Source: Bacillota bacterium (lineage in GTDB: Bacteria; Bacillota; UBA4882; UBA8346). Taken from it: a DNA stretch of 64,000 nt. The position numbers and the translations under genes are program-made. Within the stretch, counting starts at the first letter, position 1, and every line of letters begins with the position of its first letter. The stretch is taken from NCBI GenBank assembly GCA_023435225.1, contig JAEYRX010000064.1, positions 124,001 to 188,000 of the forward strand, written 5' to 3'. The notes beneath the pieces were generated by a model. It was not told where the DNA came from. It made no database searches and was given only the letters and a program-made list of their open reading frames with translations. Below, piece after piece: positions 51,039 through 60,348 of this stretch.

Positions 51039-51363
51039 AGGCGTGAGGCACGAGGCGAGAGGCGAGAGTTTGAATATGGTGCCGGGGACGCCTATTTTTT
51101 GATTGTTACTCATCACCCAGGGCAGATGTTAATAAATTGAAGCTGATTCAAAACCCCTGGGCTGTAGTTAAATGAATTCTCAACCCCATAAATGGGCTGG
51201 GTTAGGCTTTGGAGTGTTTCAAGCAGTGAATTGTCTTTCTGATCTGAAAATTATTCGCCAAGCCCCTCGGGGGTTGAGATAGTTTGTAGACAACAGCCTG
51301 TGACCCTGGACGGGTCAAAGTCGCGGAAGACAAGGATGTCTGAGAGCGACCCGGTTTTGATAG
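51039..51363 (-). repeat. Structured leader element, copy A
   Basis: This 325-base sequence recurs at 51916-52234 at roughly 97% identity by eye over the central 260 bases. On the minus strand it reads into the SymE-like gene. Stems include CGGGTC/GACCCG, GTCGC/GCGAC, AGACA/TGTCT, CCCCCGAGGGG, CCCATTTATGGG and CAGCCCAGGGG/CCCTGGG. A short AUG-led frame (MSNNQKIGVPG...) begins near its end. Confidence 0.75.
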
Positions 51364-51593
51364 AACAATGAATTGCAGCTTCTGCTCTGGGCGGTGACAT
51401 AACTCTTTTTTTCCTTACTCGGTTTTATTTCAAGCTTCTAACTTCACACTTCAAAATTGCTTTTATTACCGACAATATGTTGATGGGTGCGCATTTGTAT
51501 GGGATTATTTTTTTCAGGATAGGTGAAAGGCTGAATATATTCTCCATTATCGTTTCAATTGATTTTCGAATAATCTACGATATGTTATAATTA
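51364..51593. other. Intergenic stretch between copy A and the next gene
   Basis: A low-information AT-rich gap that would contain the promoter for the copy A transcript on the minus strand. I see no gene; the words GGGTGCGCATTTGTATGGG at 51486-51504 resemble the start region of the SymE-like gene (GCGTATTTGCATGGGTG) and may be a remnant of it. Confidence 0.35.
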
Positions 51594-51896
51594 TTAGACC
51601 TCTTGCTCTCCTCTCCCGATCCTTTCAATCCATTTACAAAGCCAAATCCCGTCAAACAATCCCCGGGTATAAAGGATCTCATCTTGTCTATTCTGCTGTT
51701 GGTTATTTCCCGAGGAATAGCGATCCAGGAGCTCCCGGTCTTCCTTCGGCAGTTTGGCCATGAGTTGCCGGATTAGTTCGGACGGGATCTTTCCCAGTTC
51801 TTTGTATTCGGAGTCGTGGATTATGATTTCGTCGCAGATCCGGCAGATCCGGTCGAAGATCAGGCGGTTGATACCGGTGGAGTTTTCGCTTAACAT
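51594..51896 (-). CDS. DUF6809-like small protein
   Basis: A 100-residue helical protein. The C-terminal half (IRQLMAKLPKEDRELLDRYS ... ILYTRGLFDGIWLCKWIERI) resembles the short DUF6809-type proteins of Firmicutes, in which a central charged helix pair is followed by 'F..G...G..L'. The function is unknown. AGGAGG nine bases before ATG 51896 secures the start. The leader is copy B of the duplicated structured element. Its codon use is GC-rich compared with core genes. Confidence 0.7.
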   Translation of the reverse strand: MLSENSTGINRLIFDRICRICDEIIIHDSEYKELGKIPSELIRQLMAKLPKEDRELLDRYSSGNNQQQNRQDEILYTRGLFDGIWLCKWIERIGRGEQEV

Positions 51897-51915
51897 GGGT
51901 TATTCCTCCTGGGAA

Positions 51916-52234
51916 AGGCGTGAGGCACGAGGCGAGAGTTTGAAGTAGTGCCGGGGACGCCTATTTTTTTGGTTTGTTACTCATCACCCAGGGCAGATGT
52001 TAATAAATTGAAGCTGATTCAAAACCCCTGGGCTGCAGTTAAATGAATTCTCAACCCCATAAATGGGCTGGGTTAGGCTTTGGAGTGTTTCAAGCAGTGA
52101 ATTGCCTTTCTGATCTGAAAATTATTCGCCAAGCCCCTCGGGGGTTGAGATAGTTTGTAGACAATAGCCTGTGACCCAGGACGGGTCGAAGCCGCGGAAG
52201 ACAAGGATGTCTGAGAGCGACCCGGTTTTGATAG
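51916..52234 (-). repeat. Structured leader element, copy B
   Basis: Second copy of the element at 51039-51363, placed at the same distance (about 20 bases) before the start codon of the DUF6809-like gene. One difference, GCCGC for GTCGC in the paired region at 52191-52195, turns a U-A pair into a U-G pair when transcribed from the minus strand, so the stem is kept. The short AUG frame here stops after MSNKPKK. Confidence 0.75.
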
Positions 52235-52334
52235 GACATATTTTTAAGCCTCTGCTCTAGGCGTTGAAAAGGCCAATACCTTTTTCTATTTTCCCTTTTA
52301 CCTTTTCACTTTTCTTTTTTATGAATACCGATTA

Positions 52335-52384
52335 AACCTTCCCGCATTGAGTGGAAAGGGGTTTTATGGTAAAATGAAGTGATT
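52335..52384. repeat. 50-bp sequence shared with 757-806
   Basis: It matches the element upstream of the first XRE gene at 49 of 50 positions. It begins about 215 bases before the start of the second XRE gene. Confidence 0.75.
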
Positions 52385-52549
52385 GTGGAAAAGCGGATAC
52401 AAATACCCTCTAAATTAATTTCATTCAAAACATCTATTGGGTTCGTATTATATTGTATCGCCGACAGAACAATTTGTCAAGAAAAATATGCTATTTTTTG
52501 TAATATTAATATATTTATGGTTAAATTGATGTTCTCTGGAGGATACAGA

Positions 52550-52876
52550 ATGACTCTTGGTGAAAAAATATTATTTCTTAGAACGCAAAAAAATTGGAGC
52601 CAAGATTTTTTAGGGACAAAAATCGGGGTTTATGGGCGGCGTGTTTCTTTATACGAAAATGGCAAATCAAAACCTTCCACTAAAACATTACAAAAGATTG
52701 CGGAAGTATTTGATGTATCCATGGATTATCTTATTTCGGAGACACCTAAAAATAGTAATGAGATTCATTTAAATGATAACTCTTTATTGCCGTATATAGA
52801 GAAATTGGATAGATTGGATGAAGAGGAAAAAAATTTGGTTAAATCGTTGATTGAAAAACTCGGAAATAAAAAATAG
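52550..52876 (+). CDS. XRE-family regulator, paralogue 2
   Basis: A 108-residue repressor-like protein with an N-terminal HTH_3 domain (GEKILFLRTQKNWSQDFLGTK, RRVSLYENGKSKPSTKTLQK) and a C-terminal helical part (LDRLDEEEKNLVKSLIEKLG) that parallels the protein at 943-1287. GGAGG seven bases before ATG 52550 fixes the start; the in-frame ATGs further upstream lack ribosome sites. The TATAGC operators of the first copy are not present here, so the two regulators probably bind different sites. It lies 230 bases from the CRISPR array. Confidence 0.9.
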   Translation: MTLGEKILFLRTQKNWSQDFLGTKIGVYGRRVSLYENGKSKPSTKTLQKIAEVFDVSMDYLISETPKNSNEIHLNDNSLLPYIEKLDRLDEEEKNLVKSLIEKLGNKK

Positions 52877-52916
52877 GTAGTGCAGATAGTTCTGTGTAAA
52901 AAAATAAGTCAATTTT

Positions 52917-53076
52917 TTAATTCACCCCATTCACCCCCGCCAACCTTCTCCCCAACTTTTTATATAGCTTGGCCAGTGGCTTATAAGGGAAAACCTTCCT
53001 GATAAACGACAAATCCCTTTCGGAGGTCCACAGTTTTTGAAATAACTCTTACAGCTTCTTCCAACATTATAGGTAT
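52917..53076 (-). pseudogene. Frameshifted 3' gene remnant beside the array
   Basis: On the minus strand one frame reads EEAVRVISKTVDLRKGFVVY and QEGFPL; after a one-base shift it continues KPLAKLYKKLGRRLAGVNGV and one more residue, then TAA (52919-52917). Both halves look coding and together resemble a natural basic C-terminus. No start exists. It lies between the XRE gene and the trailer end of the CRISPR array and may be part of a gene that the array displaced. Confidence 0.3.
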
Positions 53077-53099
53077 TGTACAGTTCCATCTTTCTTCTT

Positions 53100-55878
53100 T
53101 GTTAAGGTTCTACATGTTTGCGGCTTCTTCAAGGTCCAGTTTTTCAACATTTAAATACAGCTTCTGTTAAGGTTCTACAGACCATCCAGAACGGCCAGGG
53201 GGTGCAAATTTGTCATTTAAATACAGCTTCTGTTAAGGTTCTACCGGGGCTTGGTGTAAAGATAGACCGTTTGGTTCCGAATTTAAATACAGCTTCTGTT
53301 AAGGTTCTACCCAGGAAAACCCATTAGGCTTCACTATTAATATTATATTTAAATACAGCTTCTGTTAAGGTTCTACTCTCCGTGGAGCCGATCTCCGTGG
53401 AGCCAATCTCTAATTTAAATACAGCTTCTGTTAAGGTTCTACAATAAAAGGTGTCATTTTTAATATTCATCATTTCGAATTTAAATACAGCTTCTGTTAA
53501 GGTTCTACCACCGATAGCGGATTAAAACTTGATAATTTTAAGCAATTTAAATACAGCTTCTGTTAAGGTTCTACTTTTCTGGACCGGAAACCGATATTGA
53601 AAAAAGTCTAGATTTAAATACAGCTTCTGTTAAGGTTCTACATGTTTCCAAAAAGGAATGTTTAACGATATAAACGAATTTAAATACAGCTTCTGTTAAG
53701 GTTCTACAGAAAAGCGTAAGACCAACAAAGAAGCCCTGATCGAATTTAAATACAGCTTCTGTTAAGGTTCTACACCGGATGCGGCGGTACCCTTCAGCGT
53801 CTATGAAGAATTTAAATACAGCTTCTGTTAAGGTTCTACCAACGATACTCATGTTTATAAAGATGTACAATCAGTATTTAAATACAGCTTCTGTTAAGGT
53901 TCTACGCAAACATTCTGTGGTTACTGTCGAAGCCGGCCAAATTTAAATACAGCTTCTGTTAAGGTTCTACATAAATGGGATATCAAAATTTCAAATGATT
54001 CTAATTTATTTAAATACAGCTTCTGTTAAGGTTCTACAGCTGAACGGCAAGAAAAAGCCCGTCAATTTTTCAAATTTAAATACAGCTTCTGTTAAGGTTC
54101 TACTTACACTCTTCGCCATTCCTAACCGGGCAATCTTTGATTTAAATACAGCTTCTGTTAAGGTTCTACACGCGAGATAGAAAAACGGAAGGAGCGCGAA
54201 AAGTAATTTAAATACAGCTTCTGTTAAGGTTCTACTATAGAAACTGACATTAATTTAAAAAACATACCATAATTTAAATACAGCTTCTGTTAAGGTTCTA
54301 CCTTTAATAATGCCTTTTTTCCCTTTGTGACATCCGCATTTAAATACAGCTTCTGTTAAGGTTCTACAAATAAGTCGATAGTCTTAAAGAGGTTTGTTGA
54401 GATTTAAATACAGCTTCTGTTAAGGTTCTACCAGTTCATTTCGATGATGCTCCTCGGGATATTCGATTATTTAAATACAGCTTCTGTTAAGGTTCTACCG
54501 ACAGTGAGTTAATAGGGCTAACGGTTACAACCGCATTTAAATACAGCTTCTGTTAAGGTTCTACAGGTAAGCCGCCGCTTTATACGGTAGACGATGAAAG
54601 ATTTAAATACAGCTTCTGTTAAGGTTCTACCCCAGGGATGAGGATAGTAAAGAATACAACGGGACGAATTTAAATACAGCTTCTGTTAAGGTTCTACCGT
54701 TCCTGGGAAGTCAAATCTGCAGCCTTAGCGAAATTTAAATACAGCTTCTGTTAAGGTTCTACAAAAACCGCCTAGTTATCAGCGGTTCATTTACCTATTT
54801 AAATACAGCTTCTGTTAAGGTTCTACGAATGTCACCGGAAAGGGTGCGGCTCCAAATTAATGATTTAAATACAGCTTCTGTTAAGGTTCTACCTTATTCC
54901 GTTTACGAATCTCTTCGCGATGCTCTATTTAAATACAGCTTCTGTTAAGGTTCTACACCACTATTCCATATCTTATAGAAAGACTTTTCCGAATTTAAAT
55001 ACAGCTTCTGTTAAGGTTCTACAGAAATAGCTGTTCTATATCCTGAACCTCTTGAAAAATTTAAATACAGCTTCTGTTAAGGTTCTACGGTCAATCGGGT
55101 CAGTATAAAGCTTAGTCCATGACTGATTTAAATACAGCTTCTGTTAAGGTTCTACTATTGGACGAATGGGCTTTACATCCATTTGCTAAATTTAAATACA
55201 GCTTCTGTTAAGGTTCTACCGGCGCATAAGAGGTTAAGTTTACCTAATATAGAATTTAAATACAGCTTCTGTTAAGGTTCTACACGATAAACCGTTTATA
55301 GGTGTTATCTGTGATACCAATTTAAATACAGCTTCTGTTAAGGTTCTACTAACGATAGGGCTATTAAAGATTACTATAAAGCCCTATTTAAATACAGCTT
55401 CTGTTAAGGTTCTACAAAACTCTTAAATCCTTGATGCATTCCTTTAGCCGAATTTAAATACAGCTTCTGTTAAGGTTCTACAATCCGGGCTATTAGGGTA
55501 ATGGATGCCATGAATGAATTTAAATACAGCTTCTGTTAAGGTTCTACCCTCAATTCCCTAATCGGATACCGTCTACCGCTATTTAATTTAAATACAGCTT
55601 CTGTTAAGGTTCTACGTTAAAGCAAAATAGGTATCTTTTATTTCGTCATACATTTAAATACAGCTTCTGTTAAGGTTCTACACCTGGATTTCGAAGATGT
55701 TTATGGAGGTATCTAGAATTTAAATACAGCTTCTGTTAAGGTTCTACGCGCAGTTATTAAGTAAATAGGAGGTACAATATGCCATTTAAATACAGCTTCT
55801 GTTAAGGTTCTACAAAATCAACCAATAACCGTAAAAATTCCTTTTCGCATTTAAATACAGCTTCTGTTAAGGTTCTAC
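53100..55878 (-). CRISPR. Type I-B CRISPR array, 42 full repeats
   Basis: Forty-two identical 30-base repeats run from 53149-53178 to 55849-55878. On the transcribed (minus) strand each begins GTAGAACCTTAACAG and ends GTATTTAAAT, a Clostridium-type I-B repeat. The 41 spacers between them are 34 to 38 bases, mostly 36. A 43rd, degenerate repeat retaining only about 14 bases lies at 53100-53113, marking the trailer end. The leader is therefore at 55879-56053, next to cas2. All full repeats appear invariant. The many short open frames inside are artefacts of the repeat. Confidence 0.98.
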
Positions 55879-56053
55879 CTAATAAAAATAACACTTTTTA
55901 CTGGCTATAAAAATCTCTAAGTTGAAGTTAAACAAATCTTTTCTCAACTTTTTTCCAAGTGGTTTTCAAAATAATTTCAATAAGGTAAAAAGCTCATAAA
56001 GTCCTTGAAAATATTCACTTTCCAACCTTATTGCAATAAAATCACTTGGAAAA
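55879..56053 (-). promoter_or_regulatory. CRISPR leader with nested inverted repeats
   Basis: An AT-rich leader of 175 bases between the newest repeat and the cas2 stop. TTTTCCAAGTGGTTTT (55951-55966) pairs with AAATCACTTGGAAAA (56038-56052) with one mismatch, and ATAAGGT (55980-55986) pairs with ACCTTAT (56025-56031) inside it; AAGTTGA/TCAACTT pair at 55919-55950. The outer hairpin could terminate the cas transcript and may also serve as an IHF-independent adaptation signal; both are inferences. Confidence 0.7.
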
Positions 56054-56341
56054 TTAGATAATTAACGATTCACTATCGCTCCAGTTTTTCCCTAATGTTT
56101 CTTCGTCAAATGATGCCTTAGTGATAAATTTGATAATCGAAATGAAATCTTCTTCCTCACTGATCACCTTCTTTAACTCAGTTCTCAGTTTAATCAAATC
56201 CGCCGGAGTGATGTTTCCTCTGAATATTGACTTCTGGTGGTGTTTAAAATACTTTTTGCAAACTTTAAAAACCTTATGCACTCTTTTTTCGCCAATATCA
56301 TAGAGCACAAACGCATAATTGTAATTTGTATCGCCACTCAT
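56054..56341 (-). CDS. cas2: CRISPR adaptation protein Cas2
   Basis: A 95-residue Cas2, partner of Cas1 in spacer integration. FVLYDIGEKRVHKVFKVCKKYF holds the conserved Asp of the ferredoxin-like fold, and HHQKSIFRGNITPADLIKLR completes the core. Its ATG overlaps the cas1 stop as ATGA. It is last gene of the operon, ending next to the leader hairpin. Confidence 0.97.
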   Translation of the reverse strand: MSGDTNYNYAFVLYDIGEKRVHKVFKVCKKYFKHHQKSIFRGNITPADLIKLRTELKKVISEEEDFISIIKFITKASFDEETLGKNWSDSESLII

Positions 56342-57339
56342 TTGTATTCCTCCAAACTAAACGGTTTAAATTCCTCGCCTTCCATCAGAAATTTCACCAA
56401 CTTGTACCCATCCAGTTTAATGGCATTTTTAAAAGTCGTTTTCCGCCGTAACCGGGCATGTTCGAAAACCTGATTAATCCTTTCCTCAAAAGCTTCGATA
56501 AATATTTTCTTGCCCGGCTCATTTAAAAGACAGTAATTGAGTTCCTTACTAAAATGTTTTTCCACTTGCAGTTTACGATTGTTAACACAATCAAAGATGG
56601 TCCGGAACACAATCACCGGTTTAAAGGCCTCGCTCAAATCAAGGCTCAACGAAAACCTACCCTCGCCCGGTTCATGCAGAAAGCTGATGGATTGATTTAA
56701 ATGAGTATGATAGATCTGGGATATGGTTTTGGTATATAAAAGGCTATTGCCAAATGAAATCAAAGCGTTCATCGGATTGTCGGGAGGCCGTTTGACCCTT
56801 TTATTGAGAATAAAGTCCTCCGGTAAAAATATGGTGAATGTGTTATAAAATCTGTTCCAAATCCGCCCCTCTATCATTAAGATTTGCTTGATTCCTTCCG
56901 CCTGTTTCAACATCCTCGGCACTTCATTCTTGAGCCAATCCAGTAACGGTTTCAGTTCTTTTTTATCATGCCGGTAATAATGATACAATACTTCATGAAT
57001 ATTACCGGCAATAGCATTTACAATACTTCTGGCGATCATCTTCTGGTGTGATAAATAAGCTTGCGACTGCCTAATTGTTAGATTTCCGCTAATTAGATAT
57101 TCCTTCGGATAAAATGAACCTGAATAATTGCCGTAATAATTGAAGAAATGAATGGTAATACCAGCCTTGGCTATGATATCCAGAAGTTTTGAAGTTATTG
57201 TAACCTCGCCAAAGCAATAAAGTTCTCGAGTATCCTTGATCGGAATATAAAAATTACCCTTTTCGTTTTTGAGGAGAATTGAAAAATCTTTCCGGCTTAA
57301 TTCACCGGAGGAAAATATATATCTCGTATGTTCTTTCAT
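56338..57339 (-). CDS. cas1: CRISPR integrase Cas1 (I-B type)
   Basis: The endonuclease and integrase of spacer acquisition, 333 residues. The N-terminal beta domain (RYIFSSGELSRKDFSILL ... ITIHFFNYYGNYSGSFYP) is followed by the catalytic helical domain; LHEPGEGRFSLSLDLSEAF carries the catalytic His and Asp region, and the Glu lies in the NALISFGNSLLY neighbourhood as usual. It forms a complex with Cas2 and probably Cas4, which is encoded 10 bases upstream. Confidence 0.97.
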   Translation of the reverse strand: MKEHTRYIFSSGELSRKDFSILLKNEKGNFYIPIKDTRELYCFGEVTITSKLLDIIAKAGITIHFFNYYGNYSGSFYPKEYLISGNLTIRQSQAYLSHQKMIARSIVNAIAGNIHEVLYHYYRHDKKELKPLLDWLKNEVPRMLKQAEGIKQILMIEGRIWNRFYNTFTIFLPEDFILNKRVKRPPDNPMNALISFGNSLLYTKTISQIYHTHLNQSISFLHEPGEGRFSLSLDLSEAFKPVIVFRTIFDCVNNRKLQVEKHFSKELNYCLLNEPGKKIFIEAFEERINQVFEHARLRRKTTFKNAIKLDGYKLVKFLMEGEEFKPFSLEEYK

Positions 57340-57348
57340 CGGTCTCTC

Positions 57349-57843
57349 CTATAAAAAGCAATATTCATAATAGGCGCAATTCTTGCATTTAGACATCTTT
57401 TCCGCTGGTGGCGGAATTGGTTCGGCAATAAAAACGGCAATCTCATTTTCCAGCTCGAGTAACTGTTTTTCTTTTGCTTCATCAAGATCAATATATTGTA
57501 TTTTATGGTCCTGCTTGTTCTTTTCGATAAACTCAATCTTCCCTTTCTTTTCAATCCCTTTATCCTTGAGCTTCTTGAGGTATAAAAGCACCTGCCATTC
57601 CACCGCTGTTATATCAGCATCGGATTTCTTAATCTCCACCAAATATTCATCCGTGATTTTGTCCAGCTTCACATTATCAATACTAATCTCGGTGTTTTTA
57701 CTCTTCTCATGTTCGATTTCATGTAAAACCCTTCCAATCCGGACATCTTCGCTGTTCTCCTCCAGATTGATCCGGTTGGAAAAGAGCCAACATTGGCGTT
57801 TGCAATGGAAATAGTAGTTGATGATGGTGCCGGTAATGGTCAT
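57349..57843 (-). CDS. cas4: CRISPR-associated exonuclease Cas4
   Basis: A 164-residue RecB-like protein that trims prespacers and helps select the PAM. Cysteines in FHCKRQCWLF near residue 13 and in CKNCAYYEYC at the C-terminus form the Fe-S cluster site. The nuclease core includes IGRVLHEIEHEK, DEYLVEIKKSD and AVEWQVLLYLKKL (the QxxxY-type motif). Its start overlaps the cas3 stop as ATGA. Confidence 0.95.
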   Translation of the reverse strand: MTITGTIINYYFHCKRQCWLFSNRINLEENSEDVRIGRVLHEIEHEKSKNTEISIDNVKLDKITDEYLVEIKKSDADITAVEWQVLLYLKKLKDKGIEKKGKIEFIEKNKQDHKIQYIDLDEAKEKQLLELENEIAVFIAEPIPPPAEKMSKCKNCAYYEYCFL

Positions 57844-60332
57844 AGGAATAGGCCTTTCGCGTCTTTTAAATATTCTTTTCGGTTAAATTTACCGTCTTCA
57901 ATATACTTTTCGCCATCGGCGACATAAAAATAATTGCCGAATACTTCTGTAAAATATGGGGGAGCATTAGTCTTTCGGTCATAACAGACCAGATTATACA
58001 TGAAGTAACTCATCTGTTCATTAAGCTCGGATATAGTAACCATTTTCTCGGCGTATCCCAACTCTATGTTTTGACATAGCTCTTTATAACACTCCCATAA
58101 CTGATATCCATCAATGGATTTGCCATCGGCCTCAATAATTCGGGGTATAAATAATTGAAAATTCTGTTGATCAATCAGTCTCATCCAATCGCTAACCCGA
58201 TCACAATCTAACTGTACTGCATAATTCAATAGATTTTGGATGTTATTTTTATTGCATTCCGCTTTTCGTTCTTCTATACCCTGCATACACTCAAGATAAA
58301 ATTGGCTGAAATCTTTATTCTGCAGATATTCACGGTATTTTGGATTTTTTAAGTCCATGATCGTCCGGAAATCTTCCCGGTAAATATCCTTGGCGTTATC
58401 AAGACAAAAGAAATAGGCGATACATCCCGCTTTTAGGCAAGAACGATTAATCCGCCCCAAAAACTGTTCCTCACTATCAAGCAGTGAAATATCCTTAAAT
58501 CCGATGTCCATATCGATATTTACGCCTGCTTCAATCACCTGGGTTGATACGACAATAACCTCATTGGTATTCTTAATAAACTCTATCGCCTTGTCCCGGG
58601 TATACTTATTGTCATCGCCAGTCAATTCAATTATATTTGGTAGTTCACCCTTGATTAGATTATAAAATTCTCTGGCCGTATCTTTTTTGATAAACTCAAT
58701 TAAAACTTTAGTAGGTTTATTTCGCTCCTTTAAAACAGATAAAACTTTATTCCAGAGCTTAATAAGATTAAAATCATGCTCATCGAGCAGATCAAAATTC
58801 AACTTGACCCGGTTCTTAAAAAGACTGTTTTGATAATACTTCCGGGGATTTTCAACCAGGCTTGCAAATTTAATTGTTTCATTAGCTTGAGAAAGCAACT
58901 GATCAAGCTTCGGCAAGGTAGCGGACATGATGATGACTTTAATATTGAGCAATTTCGCGTATTGATGCAAAAACATGCTGATTTCTTTCCAGAGCATATT
59001 CCGATAGCTTTGGATCTCATCCAGAATTACTACACTATTGCATAATTGGGCAAGAGGAATATTCGCTTCCCGGCTTGTTCCAAAAAGATAATTAAATAAA
59101 TTCACATGGGTAGTAAAGATTATCGGGTAATTTAAAAATTGTCTGGCAATCAGACTGGTTTCATAATCAATCTCTTCTTCCTGGCTGCTGATGGCTTCAA
59201 TCGGAGTCAAGGAATTGATTACAGTAAAGGGAGCTTTTGCGCCGAATATCTCTTCAAAGGTCTGGCGGGTCTGCTCAACTAGGGTGTTAAATGGGAAAAT
59301 ATAAAATATCTTCTGATATTCCCGGCAATGATTGATGATATTTAACGCTAAATTGATTGACATAATGGTTTTACCGCTGCCGGTGGGAGCTTCGAGGAAA
59401 AAGATGTTTTCATTGATTTGTTTTAACAAATTGGATTCAGTTTCAATAAAGATTCCGCTACGCAAGGCGTTAATTGGGGTTTCATTAAAAATACTAGGAT
59501 TTTTCTTGTATTCCTCAATTCCTCTGATGACTTTATATTGTTTGAACTGTAATAACAGTTCTTCAGGCGATTCAATTAAATTTAACTCTACTGGTTTTAA
59601 GTTATGATACTCGTAAGTCGCGCAGAAATCGCACCCTACAATTAATGAATATAAAAGCTTATTTAAAATATAAAACTCAATACTGTTTAAATTCCAATAT
59701 TCATATTGCTTAAACCGTGAATGAAACGGACTGCTCTCCTCATCCAGGCGAATATCAAAAACACAATTTGATCTATAATGGGTTAAATACTTCTGATCTC
59801 TAATTTTATTAAGATTATCAATAAAATTGTTCAGATTATTTAAATAAGTATGATGCCTGGCGACCTGATAAGCAAATGAATATAGGATATTATAAAGAAA
59901 GAGCCGCAAACTATCATCCTCAATACATTTTACCCTTTGTTCGAATAGATCAACATAGATTAACGCGGAAATCAAAGCATGTTCGGAATTAGCAAAACCG
60001 GCATTTTTAAAATAAGCGTTCTTCATTTTTAGTTTTTGAAAGGCCGGATTAATCTTCCCGGTGTCATGCAAATAGACGGCATTAACAAACATGTCCCGGA
60101 TTAGGCCAATATACTCTTGTGGCAAAGGCCTATCTTCACACCGGACACCCCGGATCATTCTTTCTAAAATAATTCCGATACCCTTCTGATCAAAAAACAA
60201 TAATAAATACTTTTTGGTCAATTCAAGATGGTCAAAAAGAGTCTCGTACCCTTTGGCATTGCCGGTATGCGCATAAATATGCTCGTGATTTTCAACTAAA
60301 TCCCGTATATCTATAAAATGAAGATCATCCAA
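57840..60332 (-). CDS. cas3: Cas3 HD nuclease-helicase (type I-B)
   Basis: An 830-residue effector that unwinds and degrades target DNA recruited by Cascade. The N-terminal HD domain includes YLHDTGKINPAFQKLKM near residue 95 and ARHHTYL near 156. The helicase has Walker A APTGSGKT near 310, DEIQSY in the DExx position, motif III IMSATLP, VVSTQVIEAGVNIDMDI and motif VI FLGRINRS. The start is TTG 60332 with AAGGG eight bases upstream. It is the signature gene of type I systems. Confidence 0.97.
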   Translation of the reverse strand: MDDLHFIDIRDLVENHEHIYAHTGNAKGYETLFDHLELTKKYLLLFFDQKGIGIILERMIRGVRCEDRPLPQEYIGLIRDMFVNAVYLHDTGKINPAFQKLKMKNAYFKNAGFANSEHALISALIYVDLFEQRVKCIEDDSLRLFLYNILYSFAYQVARHHTYLNNLNNFIDNLNKIRDQKYLTHYRSNCVFDIRLDEESSPFHSRFKQYEYWNLNSIEFYILNKLLYSLIVGCDFCATYEYHNLKPVELNLIESPEELLLQFKQYKVIRGIEEYKKNPSIFNETPINALRSGIFIETESNLLKQINENIFFLEAPTGSGKTIMSINLALNIINHCREYQKIFYIFPFNTLVEQTRQTFEEIFGAKAPFTVINSLTPIEAISSQEEEIDYETSLIARQFLNYPIIFTTHVNLFNYLFGTSREANIPLAQLCNSVVILDEIQSYRNMLWKEISMFLHQYAKLLNIKVIIMSATLPKLDQLLSQANETIKFASLVENPRKYYQNSLFKNRVKLNFDLLDEHDFNLIKLWNKVLSVLKERNKPTKVLIEFIKKDTAREFYNLIKGELPNIIELTGDDNKYTRDKAIEFIKNTNEVIVVSTQVIEAGVNIDMDIGFKDISLLDSEEQFLGRINRSCLKAGCIAYFFCLDNAKDIYREDFRTIMDLKNPKYREYLQNKDFSQFYLECMQGIEERKAECNKNNIQNLLNYAVQLDCDRVSDWMRLIDQQNFQLFIPRIIEADGKSIDGYQLWECYKELCQNIELGYAEKMVTISELNEQMSYFMYNLVCYDRKTNAPPYFTEVFGNYFYVADGEKYIEDGKFNRKEYLKDAKGLFL

Positions 60333-60348
60333 AGATTGTACCCTTCTC

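Noticed and set aside
50892..51116. 74-residue frame overlapping the SymE-like gene in another phase
   Set aside because: It begins in the duplicated leader, and the equivalent in the second copy stops after seven residues. No family or codon bias supports it.
53118..54180. Open frames encoding repeated LNTASVKVL or RTLTEAVFK peptides
   Set aside because: They are translations of the CRISPR repeat; no ribosome site and no independent coding signal.
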